Counted from the first letter of the stretch, positions 1 through 7,947 are shown. The stretch is DNA of 64,000 nt from Bradyrhizobium sp. SRL28 (GCF_018596315.1 NZ_JAHEAG010000012.1:1-64000); one strand, 5' to 3'. A program made the numbers and translations. The notes: generated by a model not told the origin, from the letters alone.

Positions 1-29
1 GACCCTCCCCCTCCAGGGGAGGGTGGCGA

Positions 30-1058
30 TCACATCGGCCGATACGCCCGCACGTCTGACGGCACGTTGACGCCGAGCTTGATCTGGCCGACCGACCTGA
101 TGATGTCGTCGCCGAGCAGTTGCGCGAAGCAGGCATAGCCCCAGTCGCTCATGTGCAGGCCGTCGGCGATCACGAAATTCTCGATCGGGATCGCCTGCTT
201 CTCGTGCCAGTCCTTCATGACCGCGAAGCGCGGGAAAATGCCGACCTTGCGAAGCTCGGCGGTCTTGTTCAGCAGCGTCATCATCTTGCCGGCGCTTTCG
301 GCGTGCTCGTTGACCCGCGGCGAATATTGCGGATCGATCAGCACGACGTCGGCGCCAACGGCCTGAATGCGCGTGATGCCTTCCTCGACGAGTTTTGCCG
401 TCTCGCCCGGATCGAGGTTGCGCAGCACCGCGTTGGTGCCGACCTGCCAGATCACCAGATCCGGATGCATGTCGATGACGGAAGTCTGCAGCCGCTTCAT
501 CATTTCGGGTGCATCCTCGCCGCCCTTGCCGGCATTGACGACGGAGATGTCGGCCGTCGGATATTGCCGGCGCAATTGCGCGGCGAGCCGGTTGGGGTAG
601 TTGAATTCCGGCGAGGTCGCGCCGAAGCCGGCGGTCGATGACGATCCGAACGCAACGATCACCACCGGCTGACCCGCGACGAGCTTGTTCGCGACACGCG
701 GCAGCGACCCCATCGATTTGGAGCCGCCCTTTGTCGGCAGGCACGGAACACGGCTGAAGATGTCCCCGGCGGATTTCGCGACCTCCTTCACCTTGTCGAT
801 CGCCTTGCCGGTGATGCCCTTCGCGGCAGGATTGGCCGCAGCCACCGGCGCGGCCTGCGGCGGGATGCTTTCAGCCGAGGGCTTCTGTTCGGTCTTGTTT
901 CCAGATTTGGCGCTATCGGACAGCGCCGCCTGCTGGGCGGTCTGTTGCGGGGCCGCCTGGGCATGCAGCGGAAGCACCGAGGCGGGCATCAGCAGCGCCA
1001 AGCCCGCGACGGAGACAGTCAGCAATGTCGATAAGCGAAAAGGGCAGTGACGGCTCAT
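30..1058 (-). CDS. Secreted SGNH/GDSL-family hydrolase or esterase
   Basis: 342 aa from the ATG at 1058, where an N-terminal hydrophobic stretch ending near AHAQA-like residues (about 34-36) looks like a signal peptide. A low-complexity Ala/Pro/Gln linker follows to about residue 80, then the SGNH domain. Catalytic blocks are visible: FGSSST (Ser about 140), an NAGKGG Gly block, GTN (residues 207-209) and DGLH (Asp 299, His 302). The family removes or transfers acyl groups, so a periplasmic acyl-carbohydrate esterase is inferred. It is the last gene of an operon with a second SGNH protein and an OpgC acyltransferase, which points to glucan decoration. A longer reading from 1250 is possible, but it would overlap the upstream gene and place the signal peptide internally. 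The substrate is unknown. Confidence 0.85.
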   Translation of the reverse strand: MSRHCPFRLSTLLTVSVAGLALLMPASVLPLHAQAAPQQTAQQAALSDSAKSGNKTEQKPSAESIPPQAAPVAAANPAAKGITGKAIDKVKEVAKSAGDIFSRVPCLPTKGGSKSMGSLPRVANKLVAGQPVVIVAFGSSSTAGFGATSPEFNYPNRLAAQLRRQYPTADISVVNAGKGGEDAPEMMKRLQTSVIDMHPDLVIWQVGTNAVLRNLDPGETAKLVEEGITRIQAVGADVVLIDPQYSPRVNEHAESAGKMMTLLNKTAELRKVGIFPRFAVMKDWHEKQAIPIENFVIADGLHMSDWGYACFAQLLGDDIIRSVGQIKLGVNVPSDVRAYRPM

Positions 1059-1071
1059 TAAGGCTAGTTCC

Positions 1072-1842
1072 CTAATTCTGCTGCGCCTGGTCAAGGCGGG
1101 CCGCATCGAGCACAAATTTCGACAGCGCGCGGCCAATGCAGCCATGAACCCGTTTGGCCATATCGGTGCCATGGAAAGTACTGAACAGGTCGAAATCTCC
1201 GGCGTCGTTCCAGTGACGCATGATGGCAAACCGGTCGAACAGCGGAACACTATGCTGCTGCGCCACCACGCGCATACTATCTAGGTATGGCGGCGCAGAA
1301 ATCATCGTTTCCGTGCGCGGGCTGTATTGCAGATTGACCAGAACCACATCGGCTCCTGCATTTTGCAGCGCAGCAACTCCCTCGTCGACGGCACTGCGAA
1401 AATCGTCGGGATCGACGGATCGCATAGCATCGACGGTCCCCGTCTGCCAGATGACCAAAGTAGGCCTTTTTGCTTCCACCAGCTTAACGAGGGTGGCGTC
1501 AGTCTCCTCAGCGGTTTTTCCGGGCTGTAATTCTACGGATAGATTGATCGGGATCGAAGGCAGCTTCTCCTTCAGCGCGGCTTGCAATTTGGCGGGATAG
1601 GCGCTGTCAGCCGAAGCGGCGATGGTCGAGGAACGGCTGCCCACCACGAGGATGGTCAACGGCCGGCCGTTCTTGACGGCCTCGGTGACCTTCGGCAGCA
1701 CGCTTTCGGTGTTCAGGAGATAGGCCGGCACCTCGCAGGCCTGGGGTGAGGCCTGGGGGGCCTCCTCGGCGCGCGCCAAGCCGGTAGCCGCAAGGCCGGC
1801 GAACAGGGACAGGGCTAGTACGGCTCCAGAATTGGGCCTCAT
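1072..1842 (-). CDS. Periplasmic SGNH-fold protein with altered catalytic residues
   Basis: 256 aa. The ATG at 1842 overlaps the stop of the upstream opgC-like gene as ATGA, and a strong GGAGGG-type ribosome site precedes it. A signal peptide ends near ARA at residues 23-25. The protein aligns by eye with the downstream SGNH gene (shared IWQxGT, GADVVL, QYSPR and a late Cys). The catalytic blocks differ: GSRSST (68-73) in place of GSSST, GTV (135-137) in place of GTN, and HGTD (224-227) where the partner has DGLH. The Asp/His pair is thus transposed and the oxyanion Asn is missing. It is probably a non-catalytic or repurposed SGNH protein working with its neighbours. Confidence 0.82.
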   Translation of the reverse strand: MRPNSGAVLALSLFAGLAATGLARAEEAPQASPQACEVPAYLLNTESVLPKVTEAVKNGRPLTILVVGSRSSTIAASADSAYPAKLQAALKEKLPSIPINLSVELQPGKTAEETDATLVKLVEAKRPTLVIWQTGTVDAMRSVDPDDFRSAVDEGVAALQNAGADVVLVNLQYSPRTETMISAPPYLDSMRVVAQQHSVPLFDRFAIMRHWNDAGDFDLFSTFHGTDMAKRVHGCIGRALSKFVLDAARLDQAQQN

Positions 1843-3080
1843 ACGCTCCCTCCAGCCATATCGGCATTGCCGCCCGTGCGCTTGTTTTTGGACGCATCTT
1901 TGTCGGCCGAATGCTTGTACCACGAAATCACCCACGCCACGCCCCACATGATGAGGATTCCGGCAAGGCTGACCAGGGCGTGCGTGACAGCACCCCCGCC
2001 AACTTCGGCCAGCACGAAGTGCCCTGCGAAGGCCAGGAAGACGCCGAGACAGAATATCTCAAGTGAATGCTGGCCACACAGGATCAATGGTCGCAGCCAG
2101 GGCGATTTCAGGCCCGACCAATCCTTGGGCAGGAAGCGCACCGTGAGCGCCGCCAGCGCCAGAAAATGGGCAAACCGCAGCACGTCCAGATCGGTCTTGG
2201 TGATCGGGTACATCCACTGTTCGAGCCGCTTCGGCATCAGAAAGCTGAGCTGCGGTATGTGCCAGGTCAACGTGACGAAGAACGCAAACAGCAGATAGGT
2301 AATGCAAATCCACATCGTCACCGGCGACGACAGGATGCGGGACATGCGCGCCGCGCCGCCCAGCGCACACCAGGCGCCGAATACGAACAGCAACTGCCAG
2401 CAGAACGGATTGAAGATCCAGAAGCCGCTCGGATAGGCCGTCAGGTACCAGTCGAAGTGCCATGTCAGTGCGTACAGCAGCACCGACAGCCCCAGCGCGA
2501 TGTCGGCCCGCCACTTCATCAGCCACAGGATGATCGGCAGAAACAGCATCAGCACGATGTAGAGCGGCAGCACGTCCATATTGACGGGCCGGAATCTCAG
2601 AAGCAGCGCCTGGACGATGGTGACGTCAGGCTGCTTGAGAAAATCCAGGATGCCCATTTCTTCGCTGTAGAGCGGGTTCTCGAAACGGGTCGCGACGTAG
2701 GAAATCTCGGCGAGGAAGATCGTGAACAGGAACACATGTGCGACGTAGATCTGCCAGACCCGGCGCATGATCCGCGCGGTCGCCACTACGAAGCCGGCCT
2801 GCAGCATCGCGCGGCCGTAGACGAAGGCGGCGGTGTAGCCGGAGATGAAGATGAAGATCTCGGTGGCGTCGGAAAATCCGTAATTGCGGATCGTGAACCA
2901 GGTCAGGATATTGGTCGGCAGATGATCGACGAAGATCAGCCACAGCGCCATTCCGCGAAACAGGTCGAGCCGCAATTCGCGCTCGCCGGCCACCGGCAGC
3001 GCAATCGCCGGCGCGGAAGTCGCCGCGGCCTTGCTATCGCTGAGGGTCGTTCCGGCAACGGGATCGGCAATGGACGACAT
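1839..3080 (-). CDS. opgC: OpgC-family membrane acyltransferase (glucan succinyl/acyl transferase)
   Basis: 413 aa integral membrane protein with about ten hydrophobic segments. It opens with a cytoplasmic tail and the RELRLDLFRGMALWLIFVDHLP signature typical of OpgC and related membrane acyltransferases. Family members transfer acyl groups such as succinyl to osmoregulated periplasmic glucans. It is first in a tight operon (4-nt overlap with the next gene, 13 nt to the third) with two exported SGNH proteins. A membrane acyl donor plus periplasmic SGNH proteins is a plausible glucan O-acylation set. The start at 3080 is the first good ATG, and the upstream gap to divergent apaG is about 230 nt. 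Whether it uses succinyl or another acyl group cannot be read from the sequence. Confidence 0.85.
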   Translation of the reverse strand: MSSIADPVAGTTLSDSKAAATSAPAIALPVAGERELRLDLFRGMALWLIFVDHLPTNILTWFTIRNYGFSDATEIFIFISGYTAAFVYGRAMLQAGFVVATARIMRRVWQIYVAHVFLFTIFLAEISYVATRFENPLYSEEMGILDFLKQPDVTIVQALLLRFRPVNMDVLPLYIVLMLFLPIILWLMKWRADIALGLSVLLYALTWHFDWYLTAYPSGFWIFNPFCWQLLFVFGAWCALGGAARMSRILSSPVTMWICITYLLFAFFVTLTWHIPQLSFLMPKRLEQWMYPITKTDLDVLRFAHFLALAALTVRFLPKDWSGLKSPWLRPLILCGQHSLEIFCLGVFLAFAGHFVLAEVGGGAVTHALVSLAGILIMWGVAWVISWYKHSADKDASKNKRTGGNADMAGGSV

Positions 3081-3314
3081 CTGGCACCGTGAGTTGAGCT
3101 TTTAGGCGTGCACTGTCCGGGAACGATAATATCGGCCCGCACCTTGCACACAAGGTACGCAAACAGATACGGGGCCAGACCGCGCGCGGGTGCGCTCTAG
3201 AATGGAACTATGTTGAAACCGCGATCAAACAACCGGCAAACCCGGCGCACCGGCGATTGTTCCCCCGGCATTCTTGGCTATGATGCGGAACAGGATTTCC
3301 GAAAGCTTGCCCGC

Positions 3315-3707
3315 ATGTACCGCGCCGTCACCCGCCAGATCGAAGTCACCGTCGAACCGAACTTCCTCCCCGGGCGCTCGTCGGTCGACAAGGGCCAGTA
3401 TTTCTGGTCCTACACGATTGTGATCACCAACACCGGCGCCGAGACCGTGCAGCTCCGTACCCGGCATTGGATCATCACCGACGCCACCGGCCGCAAGCAG
3501 GAAGTCCGCGGCGAAGGCGTGGTTGGCGAGCAGCCTGTTCTGGCGCCGGGCGAGCGCTTCGAATACACGAGCGGCGTGCCGCTGCCGACCGCGTCGGGCT
3601 TCATGACCGGGCGCTACCAGATGGTCAGCGAAAGCGGCGAACGATTCGAGATCGACGTGCCGACGTTCTCGCTGGATAGCCCCGATAGCAGGCGGGTGTT
3701 GAACTAA
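3315..3707 (+). CDS. apaG: ApaG-domain protein
   Basis: 130 aa, the usual ApaG length. Typical features are the start MYRAVTRQIEVTVEPNFLPG, the YFWSYTIVITNTG strand, RHWIITDATG, and the PVLAPGERFEYTSG/PTASGFMTG motif. The single FN3-like beta-sandwich spans the whole protein. ApaG was linked to Co2+/Mg2+ resistance in enterobacteria, but its molecular role is unsettled. I chose the internal ATG at 3315 because homologues start there; the open frame upstream (from 3210) has no recognisable domain. It stands alone, divergent from the opgC operon, and is followed by a cluster of palindromic repeats. Confidence 0.9.
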   Translation: MYRAVTRQIEVTVEPNFLPGRSSVDKGQYFWSYTIVITNTGAETVQLRTRHWIITDATGRKQEVRGEGVVGEQPVLAPGERFEYTSGVPLPTASGFMTGRYQMVSESGERFEIDVPTFSLDSPDSRRVLN

Positions 3708-3728
3708 CGAGGGGCACCGCTCTCTCCA

Positions 3729-3806
3729 CGTCATTGCGAGCGAAGCGAAGCAATCCACGCCTCGGCGCGGGGATAGATGGATTGCTTCGCTGCGCTCGCA
3801 ATGACG
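3729..3806. repeat. Palindromic repeat, family A copy 1
   Basis: Inverted repeat with arms CATTGCGAGCGAAGCGAAGC and a matching GCTTCGCTGCGCTCGCAATG, about 78 bp overall, just after apaG. Further copies in this window lie at 34381-34458, 37251-37328 and 58445-58530. Confidence 0.9.
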
Positions 3807-3828
3807 TGGAGATAGCGACGCAGCACAA

Positions 3829-3930
3829 CGTCGTCCCCCGCGAAGGCGGGGGATCCAGTACGCCGCGGCCTCTCGGTTCAATCACTTCTGTCTCTGGGAT
3901 ACTGGGTCACCCGCCTTCGCGGGTGACGAC
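3829..3930. repeat. Palindromic repeat with GCGAAGGCGGG arms
   Basis: An inverted repeat of the type CGTCGTCCCCCGCGAAGGCGGG ... CCCGCCTTCGCGGGTGACGAC surrounds a variable centre. The arm resembles the start of the repeat patch near 25107. It belongs to the repeat-dense apaG-to-4782 gap. Confidence 0.75.
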
Positions 3931-3984
3931 AATTGAATATGCGTTCGTAATCTCGCGACATGAACTGTCCGAGGTTGCCAGAAA

Positions 3985-4440
3985 CTTCCCGCCCTCTCGA
4001 AATAGAGGGCGCAGGGAAGACCGGGTGCGCGCTGCACCCGCGGTCTCGCGTGCGATTTGCGCAAACAAAACTGCACACGAGCATACAGGGCAGCGGGAGC
4101 ATTCCGGCCTTCCCTGCGCAATGGCTTTACGGCTTACTTCGTGCTCTCCCCGGAGAACGGCTCTTTTGCCTCCGTCGCCCCCAAGAAGCTTCGCTTCTCC
4201 AGGACTTAACGCCAGCACCGCGACGTCCGAACCACACGACTTCGCCGTACGCTTCAGGCGCGTACGTCTCGCGCGCCTCTCGCGTCCATCGCATCTCACC
4301 GCACGTTCGTGACGATCGCGAGCGTCCCTCATCTGCCGTGAGACAGGCGGAGTTATGCCGGTGATTTGGCCTGCAAGTTAAGCGGAATATTTTTGCAAGG
4401 GGGACTGGACAGGATTCAGGTGATTTGCCCGACAAGTGAA
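3985..4440. repeat. Mosaic of dispersed Bradyrhizobium-type intergenic repeat
   Basis: About 450 bp with no convincing gene. It contains a hairpin around GCCCTCTCGAAATAGAGGGC near 3991-4010, a GGTGCGCGCTGCACCC hairpin, and a tail beginning near 4365 that I recognise as common between bradyrhizobial genes. Several open frames cross it on both strands, but they share no domain and look like translations of the repeat. No function is assigned. Confidence 0.6.
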
Positions 4441-4453
4441 ATGGCCGCGAATT

Positions 4454-4539
4454 GTAGGGTGGGCAAAGCGCAGCGTGCCCACCATTCAGCAGCAATGTCG
4501 TGGATAGGTGGTGGGCACGCTTCGCTTTGCCCACCCTAC
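4454..4539. repeat. Palindromic repeat, family C copy 1
   Basis: Arms GTAGGGTGGGCAAAGCG and CGCTTTGCCCACCCTAC, 86 bp. It is nearly the same as 8206-8291 and 38981-39071. This copy and the hslO fragment next to it appear to have been duplicated together from 8206-8450. Confidence 0.9.
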
Positions 4540-4549
4540 AAAACGGCCG

Positions 4550-4695
4550 TTACTCCTCCACGCCCGCTGCATGCGGGGTGAACTGGTAGACCGAGGAGAA
4601 CTCGTAGGTCATCACTACCTTGTCGTCCTTGACCATCTCAGCCCGGTCCTTCGCGCAAGGCTTTTCAGCATCGGCGAGCCCTCATCACGTGCGAT
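4550..4695 (-). pseudogene. Truncated, decayed copy of the hslO (Hsp33) 3' end
   Basis: About 145 nt closely matching hslO at about 8303-8450, including the runs GTGAACTGGTAGACCGAGGAG and ACCTTGTCGTCCTTGACCAT, with the same stop position relative to the adjacent family C repeat. A 3-nt deletion and substitutions fall in the region encoding the CEFC zinc motif. Similarity ends near 4695, so only the last 45-50 codons are present, without a start. It is a gene fragment from a segmental duplication and is not expected to make Hsp33. Confidence 0.85.
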
Positions 4696-4781
4696 TGGTG
4701 ACAATTAATAGCCGGCTGCGGGAACCATTGCCCTGCGAGCCTATTGGCTTCCTGACACAATCACTTTTGGAAAGAGACATT

Positions 4782-5099
4782 ATGAAAAATCTCGCAATCT
4801 ATCTGGCGGCAGGCGCAAGTGCGCTTCTCGTGACGGCCGCTTCCGCTGCACCGCTTTCCCCGAATGTATCAGTCGCTCCGGAGAGCAACATTCAAAACGT
4901 TCGCATGGTTTGCAATGAGGCAGGCCAGTGCTGGCGCCAACGCGGTGAACGCCGCGTCATTGTCCGTGAGCACCATGATTCATATGGATATGCTCCCCGT
5001 CGCGAGCGCTATATCGAGCGCCGTGGCTATGGAGACGGTGGCGGCATCGGCATCCGCGCGCCCGGCGTCAGCGTCGGAATCGGCACCGATCGCTATTGA
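4782..5099 (+). CDS. Small secreted protein, Arg/Gly/Tyr-rich
   Basis: 105 aa. The ATG at 4782 follows a GGAAAGAG ribosome site. The first 25 residues form a clean signal peptide (hydrophobic core, cleavage near ASAAP). The mature part has two Cys in a VCNEAGQCWR segment, then an Arg-rich stretch (RQRGERR, RRERYIERRGYG) and a glycine-rich end with GIGIRAPGVSVGIG. Similar short periplasmic proteins are common in Bradyrhizobium, but I know of no assigned function. The gene has its own intrinsic terminator 31 nt downstream, so it is probably monocistronic. Confidence 0.85.
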   Translation: MKNLAIYLAAGASALLVTAASAAPLSPNVSVAPESNIQNVRMVCNEAGQCWRQRGERRVIVREHHDSYGYAPRRERYIERRGYGDGGGIGIRAPGVSVGIGTDRY

Positions 5100-5130
5100 G
5101 GAAGCCGACAACAGTCTGAACACGAAAGAA

Positions 5131-5157
5131 GCCGCGGAGAAATCCGCGGCTTTTTTT
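5131..5157 (+). terminator. Intrinsic terminator of the small secreted protein gene
   Basis: Stem GCCGCGGA / TCCGCGGC (5131-5138 and 5143-5150) with a 4-nt loop, followed by seven T. This is a textbook rho-independent terminator 31 nt after the stop at 5099. Confidence 0.93.
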
Positions 5158-5241
5158 GATGCAAACTCGAGTAGCTCGGAGCGAATGGTCAGCCGGCATC
5201 GAGCCGGCGCTCCGACATGCGGCGCTCAACTTGGCCGGTGT

Positions 5242-5364
5242 TCACACGTGAGGGGCGCTTGCTCCCCGCAGCCGCTCGACGAACCAGAAGGCCCCGATCG
5301 TAACGAACGACAGAACGAAAAATGCTCCGCAGGCCAGCAAAGTCGGCACTGAACTTATATCCAT
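5242..5364 (-). CDS. 40-aa single-pass membrane protein
   Basis: A small frame with ATG at 5364, preceded by a near-perfect GGAGG five nucleotides upstream. The 40 residues contain one strongly hydrophobic helix (about residues 6-29, LLACGAFFVLSFVTIGAFWF), then a short basic tail, VERLRGASAPHV. The ribosome site and helix together make it a likely real small membrane protein. The longer open frame through it (from 5511) lacks both. No family was recognised and no partner is evident. Confidence 0.6.
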   Translation of the reverse strand: MDISSVPTLLACGAFFVLSFVTIGAFWFVERLRGASAPHV

Positions 5365-5467
5365 GACATCCTCCAGGGTTGATCGCTTGCAGTTTCTGTT
5401 CGCGACGAACGAGCACCTGCGCCCGGCCTGCCACGTCATCTCGGCTAACAGATCAAAAGCGCTCGTT

Positions 5468-5728
5468 TCAAAAATCTGCGGCGACCAGATCGTAAGAGCC
5501 CCGGCCTCCACGGACGTAAACCTTCGCAGCCGCCGCGCATATCACATCGCGGTTGCAATCGAACGCGTTCAGGAAACCGGACTCGTCGGGGCGGGCATCT
5601 GGCTGAATTCGCCTCAATGCGCCCTCTTCTATAAAGAATGTCGCTTCCAGCGCGCTGTCATGCCCCCAGAACCGCACGGCTCGCCGGGTCTGGTCATACG
5701 AGCGGCTGTGATTTGGAAACTCAATCAT
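5468..5728 (-). CDS. DUF1488 family protein
   Basis: 86 aa matching the DUF1488 pattern: FPNHSRSYDQTRRAVRFWGHDSALEATFFIEEGAL, an acidic middle with a FLNAFDCNRDVI helix, and a final AAAKVYVRGGRGSYDLVAADF. The family is small, cytosolic and of unknown function, and is frequent in rhizobia. The start at 5728 is the only sensible ATG. The gene is flanked by other short proteins and reads toward the 40-aa membrane protein gene, 103 nt away. Confidence 0.82.
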   Translation of the reverse strand: MIEFPNHSRSYDQTRRAVRFWGHDSALEATFFIEEGALRRIQPDARPDESGFLNAFDCNRDVICAAAAKVYVRGGRGSYDLVAADF

Positions 5729-6108
5729 GGCTTACCACCGATCGGATTACAGGCGTCAAGCCACGCGTCTCACCGGCCTTCACACGACCGGTATCGCGGC
5801 CTGGTTCAACGACCTCGAGACGCGCACATCGAAGCGATGTGCGGTTGGTCAATGTCGCTGACAAGATTTGGCGTGGCTAAGCTTCGCGCTGCCGTAAAGG
5901 CGATGCTGAAGCAATACGATGGCGCTTGGATTGAGATGGCTACTCAATGCCGCATTACAATGCCTGCCAGGCAGCTCCCAGAAAACAAATTGCGAATCTC
6001 CTCGCTATTCGCCTGATAGTCACTATGTTCAAGATATCACCGCGCGCCCCGGGCTGTTATCGGTGACTGAGAGCGTTGCGCTCCCGCCTTAGCCAAAAGG
6101 GCGGTCAC
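5729..6108. other. Gene-poor stretch
   Basis: No supported gene. A 44-codon frame starts at 5727 on the plus strand, with its ATG overlapping the DUF1488 ATG, but nothing supports its translation. A small hairpin (GAGCG TTG CGCTC, about 6070-6083) lies just before the next small gene. Confidence 0.5.
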
Positions 6109-6216
6109 ATGCCAAAACTCCCCGCATTCAATCTTCGTGAGTGGCTGGTACCTCGGGTATTGATGCCGATCTTTCTTGTGCTGCTGGTCGCCGCTGCGAT
6201 GGTTATTCAATGGTGA
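6109..6216 (+). CDS. 35-aa single-pass membrane protein
   Basis: ATG at 6109 with an AAAAGGGCGG ribosome site just upstream. The 35 residues comprise an amphipathic start, MPKLPAFNLREWLVPRV, then a hydrophobic helix LMPIFLVLLVAAAMVIQW running to the stop. Its TGA overlaps the ATG of the next gene (6210) by 7 nt, suggesting translational coupling. It is too short for most gene finders. The role is unknown; this is inferred to be a small membrane peptide. Confidence 0.6.
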   Translation: MPKLPAFNLREWLVPRVLMPIFLVLLVAAAMVIQW

Positions 6217-6440
6217 TCGAGCGTAGCGCGGTTTCACCGCTGGACGGTCGATCTCCGATTAAATCTCAATCTTCGCTGGCGCACGATCTGGACGCCAGGG
6301 CGGTGATCGCCCTGGATGAGGCTCGCGAGATGCCGCCGGGAGATGAGCGCACCGAGGCTACTCACAAAGCAATGATCCTTCGAAATGCCGCTGAAATGCA
6401 CGAACTGCTCTACGGCAAGCGTGGCGCACCGGGCGTATGA
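6210..6440 (+). CDS. Small conserved rhizobial protein (ALDEAR...LRNAAEMHEL type)
   Basis: 76 aa from the ATG at 6210, overlapping the preceding 35-aa gene by 7 nt. The C-terminal part, ALDEAREMPPGDERTEATHKAMILRNAAEMHELLYGKRG, resembles short helical proteins seen repeatedly in Bradyrhizobium, with a helix, a PPG turn and a basic end. No enzymatic motif is present. It could also start at 6141, but the overlap with the upstream stop favours 6210. Function unknown. Confidence 0.65.
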   Translation: MVIERSAVSPLDGRSPIKSQSSLAHDLDARAVIALDEAREMPPGDERTEATHKAMILRNAAEMHELLYGKRGAPGV

Positions 6441-6573
6441 CGGAGGCTTAGTCCGTTGGCACCGAGCTTTTGGTGTCATTGTCGAGCCAGCGGGGATCAT
6501 ATGGGCAGCGAGATACTTGTCCCATATGAACACCTATCCAAGTCGATCGCCATTCCCCGCGAGCGCCCTTTTG

Positions 6574-6957
6574 ATGGCACTTGATCATTCATGCATTCCC
6601 GCCGTCGTTCTCATTGTCGAGGACGAGATGGTGCTCCGCATGCGCGCGGTCGACATGGTGGAAGACGCCGGATACACGCCACTCGAGGCGCTGGATGCCG
6701 CCGAAGCCGTCGCCATCCTGGAATCCCGATCCGACGTCGCGCTGATGTGCACCGATATCCAGATGCCCGGCCAAATGGACGGCGTCGGACTTGCGCACGC
6801 CGTGCATGCGCGTTGGCCGACCATCAGCATCATCGTGGTATCGGGGCAATTGGACCTGCCGCACCTCGATCTTCCTCCCCGCAGCAGGTTTATCGGCAAG
6901 CCACTCAATGCCGGGGAAGTGATCGCCGAAATGCGCGACATGATCGGTTACGCCTGA
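6574..6957 (+). CDS. Single-domain response regulator (CheY-like receiver)
   Basis: 127 aa from the ATG at 6574; an alternative ATG at 6526 adds 16 residues. One receiver domain fills the protein: acidic pocket VEDE (Glu16, Asp17), phospho-acceptor in CTDIQMPG (Asp61), switch Ser in VVSGQ, and the conserved Lys in FIGKPL. There is no output domain, so it probably acts by protein contact or as a phosphate sink. It lies 91 nt upstream of an HWE-family histidine kinase on the same strand, the likely cognate partner. Confidence 0.85.
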   Translation: MALDHSCIPAVVLIVEDEMVLRMRAVDMVEDAGYTPLEALDAAEAVAILESRSDVALMCTDIQMPGQMDGVGLAHAVHARWPTISIIVVSGQLDLPHLDLPPRSRFIGKPLNAGEVIAEMRDMIGYA

Positions 6958-7048
6958 GACGCCAGTGCCTTTCACGCCGAATACGGCCCAAAGCGCGTGA
7001 TTTCGGCGAAAACCCCGCCCCCCCGAAGATCAGTGCGGTATCCAGCCT

Positions 7049-7846
7049 ATGATGATACGATCAGCGATGTCTGAAGCCGATCTCCGGACGGAACCGCGTC
7101 CCGCAAGCAGCACATCCCCATACCAGGACGAACTGGCGGCAGAAAATGTCAGCCTGCGGCTTCTGCTCGCGCAGGCCGAGATCAATGCGCAGAGTCTGCT
7201 GGCCACGGCCGGCATCGACGCCAGGGAGCGCGAGGCGGCCGACAAGCTGCAGAAGCTGATCCTCGAGGAGCTGCACCACCGCATCAAGAATACACTCGCA
7301 ACCGTCGGCGCCATCGTCTCGCAGAGTCTGCGCGACCTGCCCGAAGCCAGGCACGCGCAGCACGCCATCGAAGGCCGGCTGCTTGCGCTCGGGCGAGCGC
7401 ACGATCTGCTTTTGCAGGCAAGATGGAGCAGCGCGAATCTTGGCACGATCGTCCGCAGCGCCACCGAAGCCTTCGATAATCCCGATCAGCCGAAATTCTC
7501 GATTTCGGGGCCCGATATCCGGATGACATCTGGTGCCGTCATTGCCATCGCGATGACGCTCAACGAACTCTGCACCAACACCACGAAGTTTGGCGCCCTG
7601 TCGGTCCCTCAAGGACGCGTCGACATCAAATGGACACTGGATCAACAGGCGCAGCGCCTGCACTTCGTATGGACCGAGACGAACGGTGCGGCAGTCCGCC
7701 CGCCCAAACAGCGCAGCTTCGGCACGCGGCTGATCGAGACGCTCGGCAGGCAACTCCGGGGCGACGTGCGGCTAACCTATGAGCCGACCGGGTTCGTCTA
7801 CACATTCGACGTGCCGATGGCTTCCCTGACTTCGGCGGCGTCATAG
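7049..7846 (+). CDS. HWE-family soluble sensor histidine kinase
   Basis: 265 aa (ATG 7049, or 7067). An N-terminal coiled coil (about residues 25-70) leads to the phospho-acceptor helix LEELHHRIKNTLATVGAI (His about 77). The ATP-binding part has the N-box NELCTNTTKFGALS and the diagnostic WTETNG (W-x-E) followed by FGTRLIE, which define the HWE class. There is no transmembrane segment and no PAS domain, so it probably takes its signal through the coiled coil or a partner. HWE kinases are abundant in rhizobia and often feed stress responses. It is paired with the upstream single-domain receiver. Confidence 0.87.
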   Translation: MMIRSAMSEADLRTEPRPASSTSPYQDELAAENVSLRLLLAQAEINAQSLLATAGIDAREREAADKLQKLILEELHHRIKNTLATVGAIVSQSLRDLPEARHAQHAIEGRLLALGRAHDLLLQARWSSANLGTIVRSATEAFDNPDQPKFSISGPDIRMTSGAVIAIAMTLNELCTNTTKFGALSVPQGRVDIKWTLDQQAQRLHFVWTETNGAAVRPPKQRSFGTRLIETLGRQLRGDVRLTYEPTGFVYTFDVPMASLTSAAS

Positions 7847-7947
7847 GCCCTTCTTCAGGAATTGCGAAAGCCAATCGTCCCATCCGTCCGGGCTGGCCCG
7901 CCCTACGCGCTCCAGATCAAAACAACGTAACGAACCCGAAAGAACCC

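Noticed and set aside
3729..3930. CRISPR array
   Set aside because: The repeats are long, imperfect palindromes in pairs, not short direct repeats with regular spacers, and no cas gene is near.
3907..4332. Several overlapping open frames of 70-190 codons on both strands in the apaG downstream gap
   Set aside because: They run through repeats, contain no domain, and have Arg/Ser/Pro-heavy composition typical of translated repeats.
5727..5861. 44-codon plus-strand frame starting inside the DUF1488 start codon
   Set aside because: No ribosome site or recognisable pattern; its start overlaps the better-supported opposite gene.
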